Assembly (NCBI RefSeq): GCF_001888055.1
Contig: NZ_LXHZ01000026.1
Span: 62,001-126,000, forward strand
Direction: 5' to 3'
Source: Rappaport israeli
Lineage (GTDB): Bacteria; Pseudomonadota; Gammaproteobacteria; Cardiobacteriales; Cardiobacteriaceae
DNA: 64,000 nt
The first letter of the stretch is position 1. Each line of letters starts with the position of its first letter. The notes below the pieces were generated by a model. That model ran no database searches and was not told the origin of the DNA. It saw only the letters and a list, made by a program, of their open reading frames with translations. Both the position numbers and the translations under genes were made by a program. This document shows, piece after piece, positions 45,769-56,307 of the stretch.

Positions 45769-46126
45769 TGGGGCGGGTGCGAGTGATTTTGATGCCAAGA
45801 TTTTGCGTGTGTGCGATGGCGCCTGATTTGCGTAGGGTGAGATGAATAACGTTGGCGCTACAAAATTCAAACAAGGCTTGGCAGAGTTCGTGGGCGAAGC
45901 GTTCGAGGAGTTTATATTGTGCCTGTTCAGCAAATTCAATAATAAAATCTGCAATGGCAGCGTAGTTTAAGGTGTGGCGGACGTCGTCGCTTTGTTGGGC
46001 TTGGCTGAAGTTGCTTTCTAATTCAATATCAAGCCATAGGGTTTGTTTTTTGAGGCGTTCGTAGGGCAATACGCCAATGAGGGTTTGTAATTTGAGGTCG
46101 TAGATAAAAACGGTATCAATAGACAT
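45656..46126 (-). CDS. folB: Dihydroneopterin aldolase FolB (3' end uncertain)
   Basis: FolB cleaves dihydroneopterin in folate synthesis. Family features are VFIYDLKLQTLIGVLPYERLKKQ (first 15 residues diagnostic), the catalytic TLNYAAIADFI and KLLERFAHELCQAL. The family ends near HLTLRKSGAIAHTQNLGIKI, about residue 117. The open frame then runs on for about 40 residues into the convergent HugZ-like gene. Adding one C to the run at 45770-45773 would give a stop at 45765-45767, so that the two genes just touch. The true end is probably about 45765. Confidence 0.88.
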   Translation of the reverse strand: MSIDTVFIYDLKLQTLIGVLPYERLKKQTLWLDIELESNFSQAQQSDDVRHTLNYAAIADFIIEFAEQAQYKLLERFAHELCQALFEFCSANVIHLTLRKSGAIAHTQNLGIKITRTRPISQPSFEPMPPTVHAQPTQSAPLLQNSQNTTADNKES

Positions 46127-46177
46127 GAGGGAGTTTCCTTATTTACAAAGAGTGCATTATGGCATTAGGAGGTAGCT

Positions 46178-46790
46178 ATGCAACAGTTGTTTTATGTGTT
46201 AGGGGCGGTGGTTGGTTATGGGTGTGGGTCGATTTCGGCGGCGATTTAGTCTGTCGCGCGTTGGGTTGCCCGACCCACGGACGCAGGGTTCGGGAAATCC
46301 AGGGGCAACGAATGTGATGCGGGTGGGGGGCAAGAAGGCGGCTTTGTTAACGTTATTGGGGGATTTGTTGAAGGGGTTGGTGCCTGTGGTGGTGCTGCGC
46401 TGGTGGATGCCTGAGTTGCCGTTGGTGTGGTTGCTGGCGGGGTTGTTTGCTTTTGTGGGGCATTTATTTCCGCTGTTTTTTGGCTTTCGTGGTGGAAAAG
46501 GAGTGGCAACGGCGCTTGGGGTGTTGTTGGGTTGGCATTGGTTGTTGGCGCTTTTGGTGGTGGCGGTTTGGTTGGGGGTGTTTTTATGGACGCGGGTGTC
46601 GTCTTTAGCGGCGTTGGTGGCGGCGTTTGTTGCGCCTTGGTTGGCGTTTGTGATGATTGATAATCGTTTGATGCCTATGATGATTTTGTTGATGGTGGGG
46701 ATGTTGGTGTTTCGTCATCGCGATAATATCCGCCGTTTGCGTAGCGGTGAGGAGGCGGCGTTTCGTCGAGATAAGAGGGATGGAGAATGA
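46178..46790 (+). CDS. plsY: Glycerol-3-phosphate acyltransferase PlsY (two frameshifts)
   Basis: PlsY acylates glycerol 3-phosphate from acyl-phosphate, the first step of phospholipid synthesis. Conserved motifs are GCGSISAAI, the GSGNPGATNVMRVGGK loop, GHLFPLFFGFRGGKGVATALG and RHRDNIRRL. After repair at T3 46245-46247 and T2 46266-46267, the segment SAAILVCRALGLPDPRTQGS matches E. coli [20 protein letters not shown]. Five membrane helices are expected. An aggaggt site precedes the ATG at 46178. The stop overlaps lpxK as ATGA. Confidence 0.92.
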
Positions 46791-47802
46791 GTGATATCCC
46801 GCGTTTTTGGCGGCGGCGGATGGCGTTGAGTTATGCGTTGTTGCCGTTGGCGTGGGTGTTTGCGCTGGGGGTGAGGTTAAGGCGTTGGCTGTATTCTTGT
46901 GGGGTGTTTGCGGTGTATCGCGCGCCTTGTTTGGTGATGGTGGTGGGTAATGTGTCGGTGGGGGGCAATGGTAAAACGCCTTTGGTGATGGCTTTGGTGC
47001 GTGCTTTGAGTGTGCGTGGGGTGGCGGTTGGGGTGGTCAGTCGGGGGGTATGGAGGGGAAAATCGTGCGGTGGTGGAGGTGCGCTTGGATAGTGATGTGG
47101 GGGTGGTTGGCGATGAGGCGTTGTTGATGAAGCGTGGATGTGGGGTGCCTGTGTTTGTGGGGCGACGTCGTGCGTTGGCGGTGGCTGAGTTGTTGGTGCG
47201 CTATCCAGAGGTGCAGTTGGTGGTGTGTGATGATGGGTTGCAACATTATGCGTTGGCGCGGGATGTGGAGTGGGTGGCGATGGCGCGTGATTTGGGGGTG
47301 GGGAATGGTTTTTTGTTGCCTGCGGGGGCGTTGCGTGAAGGGGTGGGGCGTTTGGCTTTGGTCGATGGGGTTTGTGTGCATGGTGTGGGGGGCGGTGGGG
47401 GTTAAGATGCCTGCTGGCGTGCCTGTGTATGAGTTGGTGGAGCGTTGTGCGGGGATGCGGTTTTTAAATGCGCAAGAGTATTTGCCGTTGGCTGATTTTA
47501 TGGGGGTGCGTTTGCAGGCGTTGACGGCGATTGCGCGTCCTGAGCGTTTTTTGGCGCGTTTGCAGGCGTTGGGGTTGTCGGTGGGGGCGTTTCGCTTTTT
47601 GCCTGACCATGCGATGTTGCCTGAATCAGTGGCGGATTTTGCCCCTGATGGCTATATTGTGGTTACGGAAAAGGATGCGGTGAAATTATCGGGGTGGGCT
47701 GTTAATTTGCAGGCGCGAGTGGTGGTGTTGGCATATGAATTATTATTGCCTGATGAGGCGGTGGATGCTGTTTTTTTGAAAATATCTAAGGAGAAGAGAT
47801 GA
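46787..47802 (+). CDS. lpxK: Tetraacyldisaccharide 4'-kinase LpxK (two frameshifts)
   Basis: LpxK phosphorylates the lipid A precursor at the 4' position on the inner membrane. The N-terminal hydrophobic segment is followed by the P-loop-like VGNVSVGGNGKTPLVMAL and by SRGYGGENRAVVEV, DEALLMKRGCGVPVFVGRRR and VVCDDGLQHYALARDVEW (the DDGLQH motif is diagnostic). C-terminally, TEKDAVKL is conserved. Two G6 runs (47043-47048 and 47387-47392) each need to be G5. Its length of about 338 residues is normal. It overlaps plsY and the next gene by 4 bases. Confidence 0.93.
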
Positions 47803-48509
47803 AGTGGATTGCGCATAGAGGGGTTTCGGCGGTTGCGCCTGAAAATACGTTGGCGGCGTTTAGGATGGCGTGGGCGCATGATGTGGATGGGGTGGAGTGT
47901 GATGTGCAGGTGAGCGCGGATGGGGTGGTGGTGGTGCATCATGATGAGACGACTGGGCGGTGCGGTGATAAGGATTTTGTGATTGCAGAATCGGATTATG
48001 CGCAGTTGGCAACGGTGGATGTTGGGGCGTTTAAGGCAGAGCGGTTTGCTGGCGAGCGGATGCCAACGCTTGAGGCGGTTTTGGCGGCGATGCGTCTGGG
48101 AAGTCTATTCAGGTGGAAATTAAGCCTGAGGTGGTGCAACTGGAGGCGGTGATTGCGGTGTTGGCTCAGGCGCGTTCGGATATTGATTTGTGGGTGATGA
48201 GTTTTAATGAGCGCTTGTTGCAAGCGGTGGGGGAGCGCTTGCCTGAGGTGCAACTGTTGTGGATTTTAGATGAGCAGGAGGCGCGCACGCAGGGGATGTT
48301 TGCGCAAGCGCAGGCGATGGGTTTTACTGGGGTGGATGTGAATTATCGTGTGGTTGATGCGGTGTATGTGCAACAAGCAAAGGCGCATGGGCTGATTGTA
48401 GGGACGTGGACGGTTAATGATGCGCAACTGGCGCAGGATTTTGCCGTTGGGGGTGGATATGTTGGCAAGCGATTATGCACCTGCGCTATTGGATAATTTA
48501 GGAGGGTGA
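47799..48509 (+). CDS. ugpQ: Glycerophosphodiester phosphodiesterase (two frameshifts)
   Basis: This GDPD-family enzyme hydrolyses glycerophosphodiesters to glycerol 3-phosphate. The catalytic parts are IAHRGVSAVAPENTLAAF, GVECDVQVSADGVVVVHHDE and, after repair, SIQVEIKPE. Breaks occur at G3 48098-48100 (G4 restores MRLGKSIQVEIKPE) and around G5 48449-48453 (restoring GVDMLASDYAPALLDNLGG). No signal peptide is seen, so it is the cytoplasmic UgpQ type. It could recycle headgroups or feed glycerol 3-phosphate to the nearby PlsY; this is an inference. Confidence 0.88.
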
Positions 48510-48511
48510 GA

Positions 48512-49419
48512 ATGGCGGATTTAAACATGAGGTTAAAGCGCGCTTTTGCGCAGATTAATGCGGTGGTGATGGATAAGGAGGAGGGGGTTTTTTAACGATG
48601 GCGTGTTTGTTAGCGCGGGGGCATGTTTTGCTGGAGGATTTGCCTGGAGCTGGGAAGACGACGTTGGCTAAGACGTTCGCTTCGACTGTGGGGCTGGAGT
48701 TTGCGCGGGTGCAATTTACGGCGGATTTGTTGCCTTCTGATGTGATTGGGTTTTCAACGCTCAATAATCAGACGTTGGTGTTTCATAAGGGGGCGGTGTT
48801 TACGCAGTTGTTGTTGGCTGATGAGATTAATCGCGCTTCGCCAAAAAGTCAGTCGGCGCTTTTGGAGGCGATGGAGGAGCAGCAGGTGACGGTGGAGCGG
48901 ATGCGCTATGAGTTGCCGCGTCCATTTTTTGTAATCGCAACGCAAAATCCTGTGGAGCAGGTGGGGACGTTTCATTTGCCTGAGTCGCAGTTAGACCGCT
49001 TTATGATGCGCTTGTCGTTGGGTTATCCGTCGGCTAAGCAAGAGGTGGCGATTTTGCAAGGTAATCCGCGTGAGGTGCGGTTGCCGCATTTGCAGGCGGT
49101 GCTTTCGTCAGAAGATGTGTTGGCATTGCAGAAGTTGGTGGCCAAGGTGCATGTGTCGCAGGCGGTGGCGCAGTATGTGCAGCGATTGTTGGCGTATTCG
49201 CGTGAGTCGGGGGCGTTTATCCATGGGATGTCTACACGTGCGGGGTTGGCGTTGGTGTCAGCGGCTAAGGCGGTGGCGTTTTTACAAGGCACGCAGGCGG
49301 TATTGCCTGAGCATGTGCAAAGGGTGTTTGTGGCGGTGGCGGGGCATCGCTTGCAAGCGCGAGGGCAGGGGGATTCTCAAGCAATGGCGCAGGAGATGTT
49401 GAAAAAGGTGGCGGTGTAA
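48512..49419 (+). CDS. MoxR-type AAA+ ATPase (one frameshift)
   Basis: MoxR ATPases act as chaperones for metal or cofactor insertion and often pair with VWA or DUF58 proteins. Walker A is [16 protein letters not shown], Walker B is [23 protein letters not shown], and sensor 1 is [11 protein letters not shown], followed by [13 protein letters not shown]. The N-terminal frame breaks in G/T runs at 48583-48593; one added G restores [22 protein letters not shown]. The ATG at 48512 follows ggaggg. It begins the MoxR-DUF58-TgpA cluster. Confidence 0.92.
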
Positions 49420-49428
49420 GGAGAGGCG

Positions 49429-50382
49429 ATGTTTAAGGCAGTTGTTGCGTGGGCGCACAGTCGATGGATGAAACGGGCGGTGCGTGAGGGGCGACGGGCA
49501 GAGCGGGTGTTGGCAAGGGCTAGAGGGATGCCTGTGGTGCCAACGCGTTTTGGGATGGCGTTGTTGGCGGTGTTGTTGGTGATGTTTGTATGGTCGATTA
49601 ATTATCGCCTTAATTTGGGTTATTTTTTGACGTTTTTGCTAACGATTGTCGCGATGTTAAGCGCAGGGGTTACGGTTTTTCAATTGGCGGGATTGAAGGT
49701 GCGAGTGCGTGGGGGAGAGGCGGTATTTTTAGGAGAGATGGCGCGATTTGAGGTGGTGGTGTCTGAGCAGGAGGGGCGTGCGCGTGGCGCGTTTGTCTTG
49801 GCGCATATTTGGGGGCAAGAGCAGGTCTCTGGGGTTTTGGCAAATAATGCTCAAACTATTGTAGTTGAGCAACCCACTCATGCGCGGGGTTGGCAGGAGG
49901 TGGGGGATTTGCGCTTATCAACCACGTTGCCGTTTGGAATGTTTATTTGTTGGCAGTGGCTATGGCTTGAGGGGCGGGTGTTGGTGTATCCGCGTCCTGA
50001 TGGAGCGTTGCCGTTGCCTAGTCTATCGCCAATAGGGGAAGGGGTGCGGACGGCAGCAGTGGCTGGAGAGGAGGATTTTTCGGGTTTGCGCGCTTATGTG
50101 GCAGGCGATGCGTTGTCAAAGGTAGCGTGGAAGTTGGTAGGGCGAGGGGATCTGTTGTTAAAGCAGTTTGAGGGGCAGGCGGAGGAAGGTTTGACGCTAG
50201 ATTATGCCAAGATACAAGGGGATGTTGAGGGGCGGTTGTCGCAGTTGACGCGCTGGGTGTTGCAGGCGCAGGAGTTGGGGTTGGCGTATGCGCTTTATTT
50301 GCCTAATAAGGTGATTGCGCAAGGCTCTGGAGTTGCACACCAGCAGGCGTGTTTGCAGGCGTTGGCGTTGTTTGAGGCTTGA
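49429..50382 (+). CDS. DUF58 domain protein, MoxR partner
   Basis: Two adjacent membrane helices (about residues 42-82) are followed by a soluble part ending in the DUF58 hallmark FSGLRAYVAGDALSKVAWK and LLLKQFEGQ. The family has a VWA-like fold and regularly sits between moxR and a transglutaminase gene. Its biochemical role is not established. It is unbroken at 317 residues, 9 bases after moxR. Confidence 0.88.
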   Translation: MFKAVVAWAHSRWMKRAVREGRRAERVLARARGMPVVPTRFGMALLAVLLVMFVWSINYRLNLGYFLTFLLTIVAMLSAGVTVFQLAGLKVRVRGGEAVFLGEMARFEVVVSEQEGRARGAFVLAHIWGQEQVSGVLANNAQTIVVEQPTHARGWQEVGDLRLSTTLPFGMFICWQWLWLEGRVLVYPRPDGALPLPSLSPIGEGVRTAAVAGEEDFSGLRAYVAGDALSKVAWKLVGRGDLLLKQFEGQAEEGLTLDYAKIQGDVEGRLSQLTRWVLQAQELGLAYALYLPNKVIAQGSGVAHQQACLQALALFEA

Positions 50383-50401
50383 AGGTTTGCGGAGAATAAG
50401 G

Positions 50402-52377
50402 ATGAATGAGGGTCGTTGGGCGGTAGCTGGAATGGATGAGTCGTTGCGTTTTGCGCATTGGCGGGCGTTGGCTGTGGGTTTGGTGTTGGCGATGGTGCCA
50501 TTGTGGGGGGTGTTGCCATGGGGGTTTACAGGCGGTGCGCTGTTGGTGTTGGCGCTGCGGTTGTGGCAGTTGCGCTTTAAGGCAGGGCGTGGGCGTTTGT
50601 TGGTGTTGTTGGGCTATGTGTTGTTGGCTGGAGCTGGGTTGGTGTGGCAGGGGATGACTCAGGGGTGGATGCAGGGTTTTTTGATGTTGTTGGCGGCGAT
50701 GGCGGTGGCAAAATTTTTGGAGGCGCGCAATCATCGCGATGTGCAGGTGTTGTTTTTGTTGGCGATGGCTTTATTGATGGCGGGATTTATGTATTCGCAA
50801 TCAATAGGGATGCTTGTTTATGTGCTTTGTGTTGTGGCGATAAATTTATGGGCTTTGTGGCTGGTGGAATGTCGCTTTGGAGAGGCGGTTTTTGGGGTGG
50901 GGCTTAAAACTTGTGCGCAGTTGTTGTTATGGCGTTGCCATTTGCCATTGGCTTGTTTTTTATTTTTCCACGCCTAGATCCACTGTGGGCTGTGCCGCGT
51001 TTGGATAATACGGCGGTAACAGGTTTGCCTGAAGAAATGAGTATGGGCGATATTGGACAATTGGCGCAATCTAATGAGGTGGCGTTTCGGGTGCGCTTTG
51101 CAGATGCTCAAGTGCCAAGTGGCGATAAGCTTTATTGGCGTGGGCCTGTGTTGTGGTTGTTTGATGGATTAAATTGGAAGCAGTGGCAGGGGGATTTTCA
51201 CCAGCAGGCGGAGGTCAATTATGCCTCTAAGGCGATGGTGGATTATGAATGGACGGCGGTGAGTGAGGATTTAAATTGGTTGCTGGCGCTGGATGTGCCA
51301 GTTGGGCGTCCGCGTGTGGCGCAGATGGGGCGGGCGATGCAGTTGCGCTTGCCTGAGCAGACTAAAACACGTCGTTTTCAAATACGTTCAGCGCTTGATT
51401 ATACACTGGGTGGGTTGTCAGATAGAGAGCGTGCAATGGCATTGCAATTGCCTCACGATATTCCAAAGACGCGCGCATTAGCTCAGCAGATACGGGAAGA
51501 GAATGGGGGGTCGACGGAGGGGTTTGTTGCTGGATTTTTGCGCTATTTGCAGGAGGAGGACTTTTATTATTCGCTTGTGCCTTTGCCAGGGGCTGGGGAT
51601 GTGGAGAATTTTTTATTTGCTAAGGAGCGTGTGGGATTTTGTGAGCATTACGCCAATGCTTTAGCGCAGGCAGCACGTAGTATTGGGGTGCCGTCCCGTG
51701 TGGTGGTGGGGTATCAAGGTGGGGAGTTTAATCCTTTAAATGGCGATTGGCTGGTGCGCCAAGAATATGCGCATGCGTGGGTGGAGATTTGGTATGAGGA
51801 GCGTGGCTGGGTGCGTGTTGACCCAACCGCGGCAGTAGCTCCTTCGAGAATTGAGCAGGCGTGGTTATCTTCTGAGTCGCTTACCGCAGGTGGGGATACA
51901 AGAGCGCTGAGTTCGCGTATTGCTGAGCGTTTGCAGGCGCTGGCTTGGGCGCGCAATGCTTTTGCTTATTCGCAAGCTCTCTGGCAAGACTGGGTGATTG
52001 ATTTAGATGATGAAAAGCAACGTGATTGGTGGCAGAAGTTGGCGTTATTTGGTTGGATAAAGGGGTTATTTATTGGCGGTTGTGTGTTGGGGCTTGTGGG
52101 TTGGCTTTTGTGGCGGAGTTGGCAAAAACGACGTTTGGCTGGATTGTCTTTAGCTCAGCAGGCGTTAAAAAAATTATTAGCGCGTTTGGCAAAACAAGGC
52201 TATGAAAAAAATGTAAATGAAAGTGTGGCGGTGTTTTTGCGTCGAATTGCTCCTGAATTTGAATCAGAAAAAGCGTTGGTATTGCGTCGCTTGGCAATGG
52301 TTTATGAGCAGGTGTATTACCATGAAAATGAGAATGACTCTCAGTTGTTAAGTATTATTAAACGTTTGCGCCTTTAA
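50402..52377 (+). CDS. tgpA: TgpA-like membrane transglutaminase (DUF3488, one frameshift)
   Basis: The N-terminal half has several membrane helices (DUF3488). The periplasmic transglutaminase-like domain carries the triad Cys in RVGFCEHYANALAQAARSIG, His in QEYAHAWVEIWYE and Asp in WVRVDPTAAVAPSR. A last membrane helix precedes a basic cytoplasmic tail with a DUF4129-like end. The break at about 50921-50930 is repaired by one base to join CAQLLL to MALPFAIGLFFIFPRLDPLWAV (shortened). P. aeruginosa TgpA is essential for growth. The start at 50402 follows aagg; an upstream start would run into the DUF58 gene. Confidence 0.88.
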
Positions 52378-52394
52378 TATTTAAAAAAAGGATT

Positions 52395-52418
52395 AAACCG
52401 CTTGAAACTGAGCGGTTT
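52395..52418. terminator. Hairpin between tgpA and the suf regulator
   Basis: The 8-bp stem aaaccgct/agcggttt has an 8-base loop, but the T-run is poor on the plus strand (tttataaag). An A7 run lies 5 bases to its left. It is probably a weak terminator of the MoxR cluster. Confidence 0.45.
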
Positions 52419-52468
52419 ATAAAGTACGATTTTGGTTCCATTTCATCTGAGTATTTTCCAAGTTCACG

Positions 52469-52921
52469 ATGTTACGATTAACCAAAGAGGGTGAGTATGC
52501 TTTTTTGTTGCTTAGTGCGCTGTTAGAAACGCCTGAGCAGGCAAAGAGTGCAACAACACTGTCCCAACAAACAGGCATTGCGTTACCGATGACGGGTAAG
52601 GTGTTAAAGCGTTTGGTCAAGCACCAAATTTTAACATCAACGCGTGGGGCGTATGGCGGCTATCAGCTCATTCAAGCGCCTGAGACGGTAACAGCGTTGG
52701 CGGTGGTGCAGGCGATGGAGGGTGTGCCTGAGTTGGTGGATTGTTTGGGGCATTCGCGTAGATGTGAGCTGGTAGCGCATTGTCAGATTAGTCCGTTTTG
52801 GCGACAGCTTAATGCGGATATTCAGGCGATTTTGGAGTCAAGAACTTTAGCAGATATGCAATATATTAATCAGCGCGCTTTGGTGCGTTTATCCATTAAT
52901 GAGAGCAATGAAAATGAGTGA
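52469..52921 (+). CDS. Rrf2-family SUF system regulator
   Basis: This is a winged-helix Fe-S sensing transcription factor of the IscR/SufR group. The N-terminus [19 protein letters not shown], the recognition region [22 protein letters not shown] and [10 protein letters not shown] are typical. The cluster ligands are probably the cysteines in [14 protein letters not shown]. Its position as the first gene of a sufBCDSU operon, with an 8-base overlap into sufB, matches the SUF-specific Rrf2 regulators that repress the operon when Fe-S supply is sufficient. It is unbroken at 150 residues. Confidence 0.9.
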   Translation: MLRLTKEGEYAFLLLSALLETPEQAKSATTLSQQTGIALPMTGKVLKRLVKHQILTSTRGAYGGYQLIQAPETVTALAVVQAMEGVPELVDCLGHSRRCELVAHCQISPFWRQLNADIQAILESRTLADMQYINQRALVRLSINESNENE

Positions 52922-54362
52922 TGAGAGTAATAAGGCGTTGCGTGAGATTGCGCAAACTGAATATCAATATGGCTTTGAAACGCAAATTGAGCAGGAGACG
53001 TTGCCGCCTGGTTTGGATGAGTCGGTGATTCGTCATATTTCTAAGATTAAAAATGAACCGCAGTGGTTGTTGGATTTTCGCCTGAAAGCTTATGAGGGTT
53101 GGCTGAAGATGGAGGAGCCTGATTGGGGGCATTTGCAGATTGCACCTTTGGATTATCAGGCGATTTCTTATTATTCCGCGCCAAAAACAAAAGGCGATGC
53201 GCCAAAGAGTTTGGATGAGGTTGACCCTGAGTTGTTGCGTACCTATGAGAAGTTGGGGATTCCTTTGCAAGAGCGCGAGATTTTGGCAGGTGTGGCGGTG
53301 GATGCGGTGTTTGATTCGGTGTCTGTGGCGACGAGTTTTAAAGACCGTTTGGCTAAAGAGGGGATTGTCTTTTGTTCGTTTTCTGAGGCGGTGCAGGAGC
53401 ATCCTGAATTGGTGAAAAAATATTTGGGGACTGTGGTGTCTTCGCGTGATAACTTTTTTGCGGCATTAAATGCGGCGGTTTTTACGGATGGGTCGTTTTG
53501 TTATATCCTGAAGGGGTGCGTTGTCCGATGGAGTTGTCGACGTATTTTCGCATTAATGCGGCGAATACGGGGCAGTTTGAGCGGACGTTGATTGTGGCGG
53601 ATAAGGGGGCGTATGTGAGTTATCTAGAAGGTTGTACAGCGCCTAAACGTCCTGAAAATCAATTGCATGCGGCGGTGGTGGAGATTGTGGCGCTTGAGGA
53701 TGCGCAGGTGAAATATTCGACGGTGCAAAATTGGTATCCAGGGGATAAAGAAGGTGTGGGGGATTTATAACTTTGTAACAAAGCGCGGTATTTGCGCTGG
53801 GAATCGTGCAAAAATTTCTTGGACTCAGGTGGAAACAGGCTCTGCCATTACTTGGAAGTATCCAAGTTGTATTTTGCGAGGGGATGATTCGGTGGGGGAA
53901 TTTTATTCCGTGGCGTTGGCGCGTGATTATCAGCAGGCAGATACGGGTTCGAAGATGATTCATATCGGCAAAAATACTAAATCAACGATTATTTCTAAAG
54001 GGATTTCTTTGGGGCATGCGCAAAATGCTTATCGTGGGTTGGTGCGTATTTTGCCTAGTGCAGAGGGAGCGCGTAATTTTTCACAATGCGATTCGTTGTT
54101 AATTGGTAGTGAGTGTGGCGCGCATACGTTTCCTTATTTGATGACGCAAAACCCTACAGCGCAGGTTGAGCATGAGGCGACAACGGCAAAAATTGGTGAA
54201 GACCAGATGTTTTATTGTCTGCAACGTGGGTTATCAGAAGAAGATGCGGTGAGTTTGATTGTTAATGGGTTTTGTAAGGATGTGTTTCAGGAGTTGCCAA
54301 TGGAATTTGCTGTGGAGGCGCAACGTTTGATTGAGCTGAAATTAGAAGGCAGTGTGGGCTAG
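52914..54362 (+). CDS. sufB: Fe-S cluster assembly scaffold SufB (two frameshifts)
   Basis: SufB forms the SufBC2D scaffold on which Fe-S clusters are built. The sequence tracks E. coli SufB closely: [67 protein letters not shown] (the last Cys is the cluster-building residue in E. coli numbering 405), and [12 protein letters not shown]. Breaks at CC 53507-53508 (CCC restores [11 protein letters not shown]) and G5 53758-53762 (G6 restores [13 protein letters not shown]) are single-base. The ATG at 52914 overlaps the regulator stop; earlier in-frame ATGs at 52899 and 52908 are possible. Confidence 0.95.
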
Positions 54363-54404
54363 AGTTTAATTTGTCTAATATCCAATATTTTAAGAGTAAA
54401 GATT

Positions 54405-55172
54405 ATGCTAAAGATTGAAAATTTGCATGTGCGTATTGAAGAAAAAAATAAGAAAATTTTAAATGGTTTGAATTTGCAAATCGGTGCAGGTGAGGTGCAT
54501 GCGATTATGGGCCCTAATGGTTCGGGGAAATCTACGCTTGCTAATGTGATTGCTGGGCGAGAGGGCTATGAGGTCACTGAGGGGTCAATTCTCTATCAGG
54601 GACAAGATTTGCTTGCTATGGAGCCAGATGAGCGCGCTTGTGCAGGGGTTTTTTTGGCGTTTCAGTATCCTGTGGAGATTCCTGGGGTGAGTAATATGTA
54701 TTTTCTTAAGGCAGCGTTAAATGCTAAGCGTCGTTTTCAGGGGTTAGAGGAAATCGATGCGCTGGAGTTTTATGAGAAGGTGCAAGAGCGGATGAAGACG
54801 GTGAAGATGAAGGATACTTTTTTAAGCCGTGCGGTGAATGTGGGGTTTTCAGGGGGGGAGAAAAAGCGCAATGAGATTTTGCAGATGGCGGTGTTGGAGC
54901 CAACGCTGGCGGTATTGGATGAGACGGATTCTGGGTTGGATATTGATGCGCTTCGGGTGATTTCTGAAGGGGTGAATGCTTTGCGTAATGCACAACGGAG
55001 TTTTTTATTAATTACGCATTATCAGCGTTTGCTTAATTATATTGAGCCTGATTTTGTGCATGTGTTGGTTGATGGCAAGATTGTAGAGAGTGGCGATAAG
55101 TCGTTGGCGTTGTCGCTTGAGGCGCGGGGCTATCAAGATTTTCAAGATGATGCGGGCGCATCGCGGGGTTGA
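54405..55172 (+). CDS. sufC: Fe-S assembly ATPase SufC
   Basis: SufC is the ABC-type ATPase of the SufBC2D complex. Walker A is GPNGSGKS (residues 36-43), the Q-loop is [12 protein letters not shown], the signature is [14 protein letters not shown], Walker B is [15 protein letters not shown] and the H-loop is [10 protein letters not shown]. It is unbroken at 255 residues. A gap of 42 bases follows sufB, and its end overlaps sufD as ATGA. Confidence 0.97.
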   Translation: MLKIENLHVRIEEKNKKILNGLNLQIGAGEVHAIMGPNGSGKSTLANVIAGREGYEVTEGSILYQGQDLLAMEPDERACAGVFLAFQYPVEIPGVSNMYFLKAALNAKRRFQGLEEIDALEFYEKVQERMKTVKMKDTFLSRAVNVGFSGGEKKRNEILQMAVLEPTLAVLDETDSGLDIDALRVISEGVNALRNAQRSFLLITHYQRLLNYIEPDFVHVLVDGKIVESGDKSLALSLEARGYQDFQDDAGASRG

Positions 55173-56307
55173 TTATGACGCAAGCGGTATTAAATACATT
55201 AGAGGCAAATTTGGCTACGCATGCGTTTGCACAGCAGGCTTGGGCGTATTGGCAGGGCTATGGGGCGTTAAATCGTGTGGAGGCGTGGCGTTGGACGCCG
55301 CTTGCGGTGTTGCGCGGTAAGGATTGGCGTTTTGAGGCGACGGATTATCAGTTTAGTTTGCCTGAGGCGGTGGCGGAGGATTTTCTTTTTGCACCTAAAT
55401 GGGCACAAGCGCTGTTGGCGGTTAAGGATTTGCCTTTTGCGGCGTTGAATATTGCTTTGCTGGAGGATGCGCTAGTTATTCGTGTGCCTGAGGGTTGTGT
55501 GTGTGAGGAGCTGGTGGGGATTAATATTAACCAGTTGCAACGTTCGTTGCAGTTTTCGCGTGTGCAGTTGGAGGTTGGCGCTGGGGCAAGGTGGGGTTTT
55601 GGTTGGATTTTCATTGTGGGGCGAATGGGGGTCAGTTGCCTGTGGTGCAGTTGGATGTTGGCGCTGGGGCGTGTGTCGATGGGGTGTTTTGGTTGGCTGG
55701 GGGGGCGCAATCGTTGCAGTTGGCAAGTATTTATTCTCAACAAGAGGCAAATAGTGCGTTGCGGTTATCCGCGGTAGCAGAGGGGGGGGCGTTGTTGCGT
55801 GTGGATGTGGTGGCGGATTTGTTGGGTGATGCGGCGCAGTTTGCTTTTGGTGGGGTGCAGTGTTTGCAGGGTAATGAGGTGGGGGATTTCCATGTGCGGG
55901 TTAATCATCGGGCGTTGGCTTGTGAGAGTGTGCAGGCGGTGCGTGGGGTGTTAGATGAGGAGGCTCTGGGGATTTTTGATGGGCTGATTTATGTTGCAGA
56001 GGGCGCGCAACAAACAGATGCTAAGCAAGACAGTCGCTATATTTTGCTTTCTGAGCAGGCAAAATCGCATAGTGTGCCACGTTTGGAAATTTATGCAGAT
56101 GATGTGCAGTGTGCGCATGGTTCAACGGTGGGATATGTTGACCCTGATGCGCTGTTTTATTTGCAAAGTCGGGGGATTACTGAGGCTGAGGCGCGTCGAA
56201 TTTTGATTTTGAGCTTTTTACATGAGGCGGTGGTGGTTACGCATGAGGAATTAGAGGCGCAGTTGCATGAGGCGATTAGCGATTTTTGGTTGGAGCGCGA
56301 GGGTTAG
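55169..56307 (+). CDS. sufD: Fe-S cluster assembly protein SufD (one frameshift)
   Basis: SufD is the SufB paralogue that completes the scaffold. The N-terminal part is diverged; the C-terminal part is typical: [41 protein letters not shown] and [20 protein letters not shown]. The expected His in CAHGST is present. A missing A at 55588-55589 breaks the frame; restoring it gives [15 protein letters not shown]. The repaired length is about 379 residues. Confidence 0.92.
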
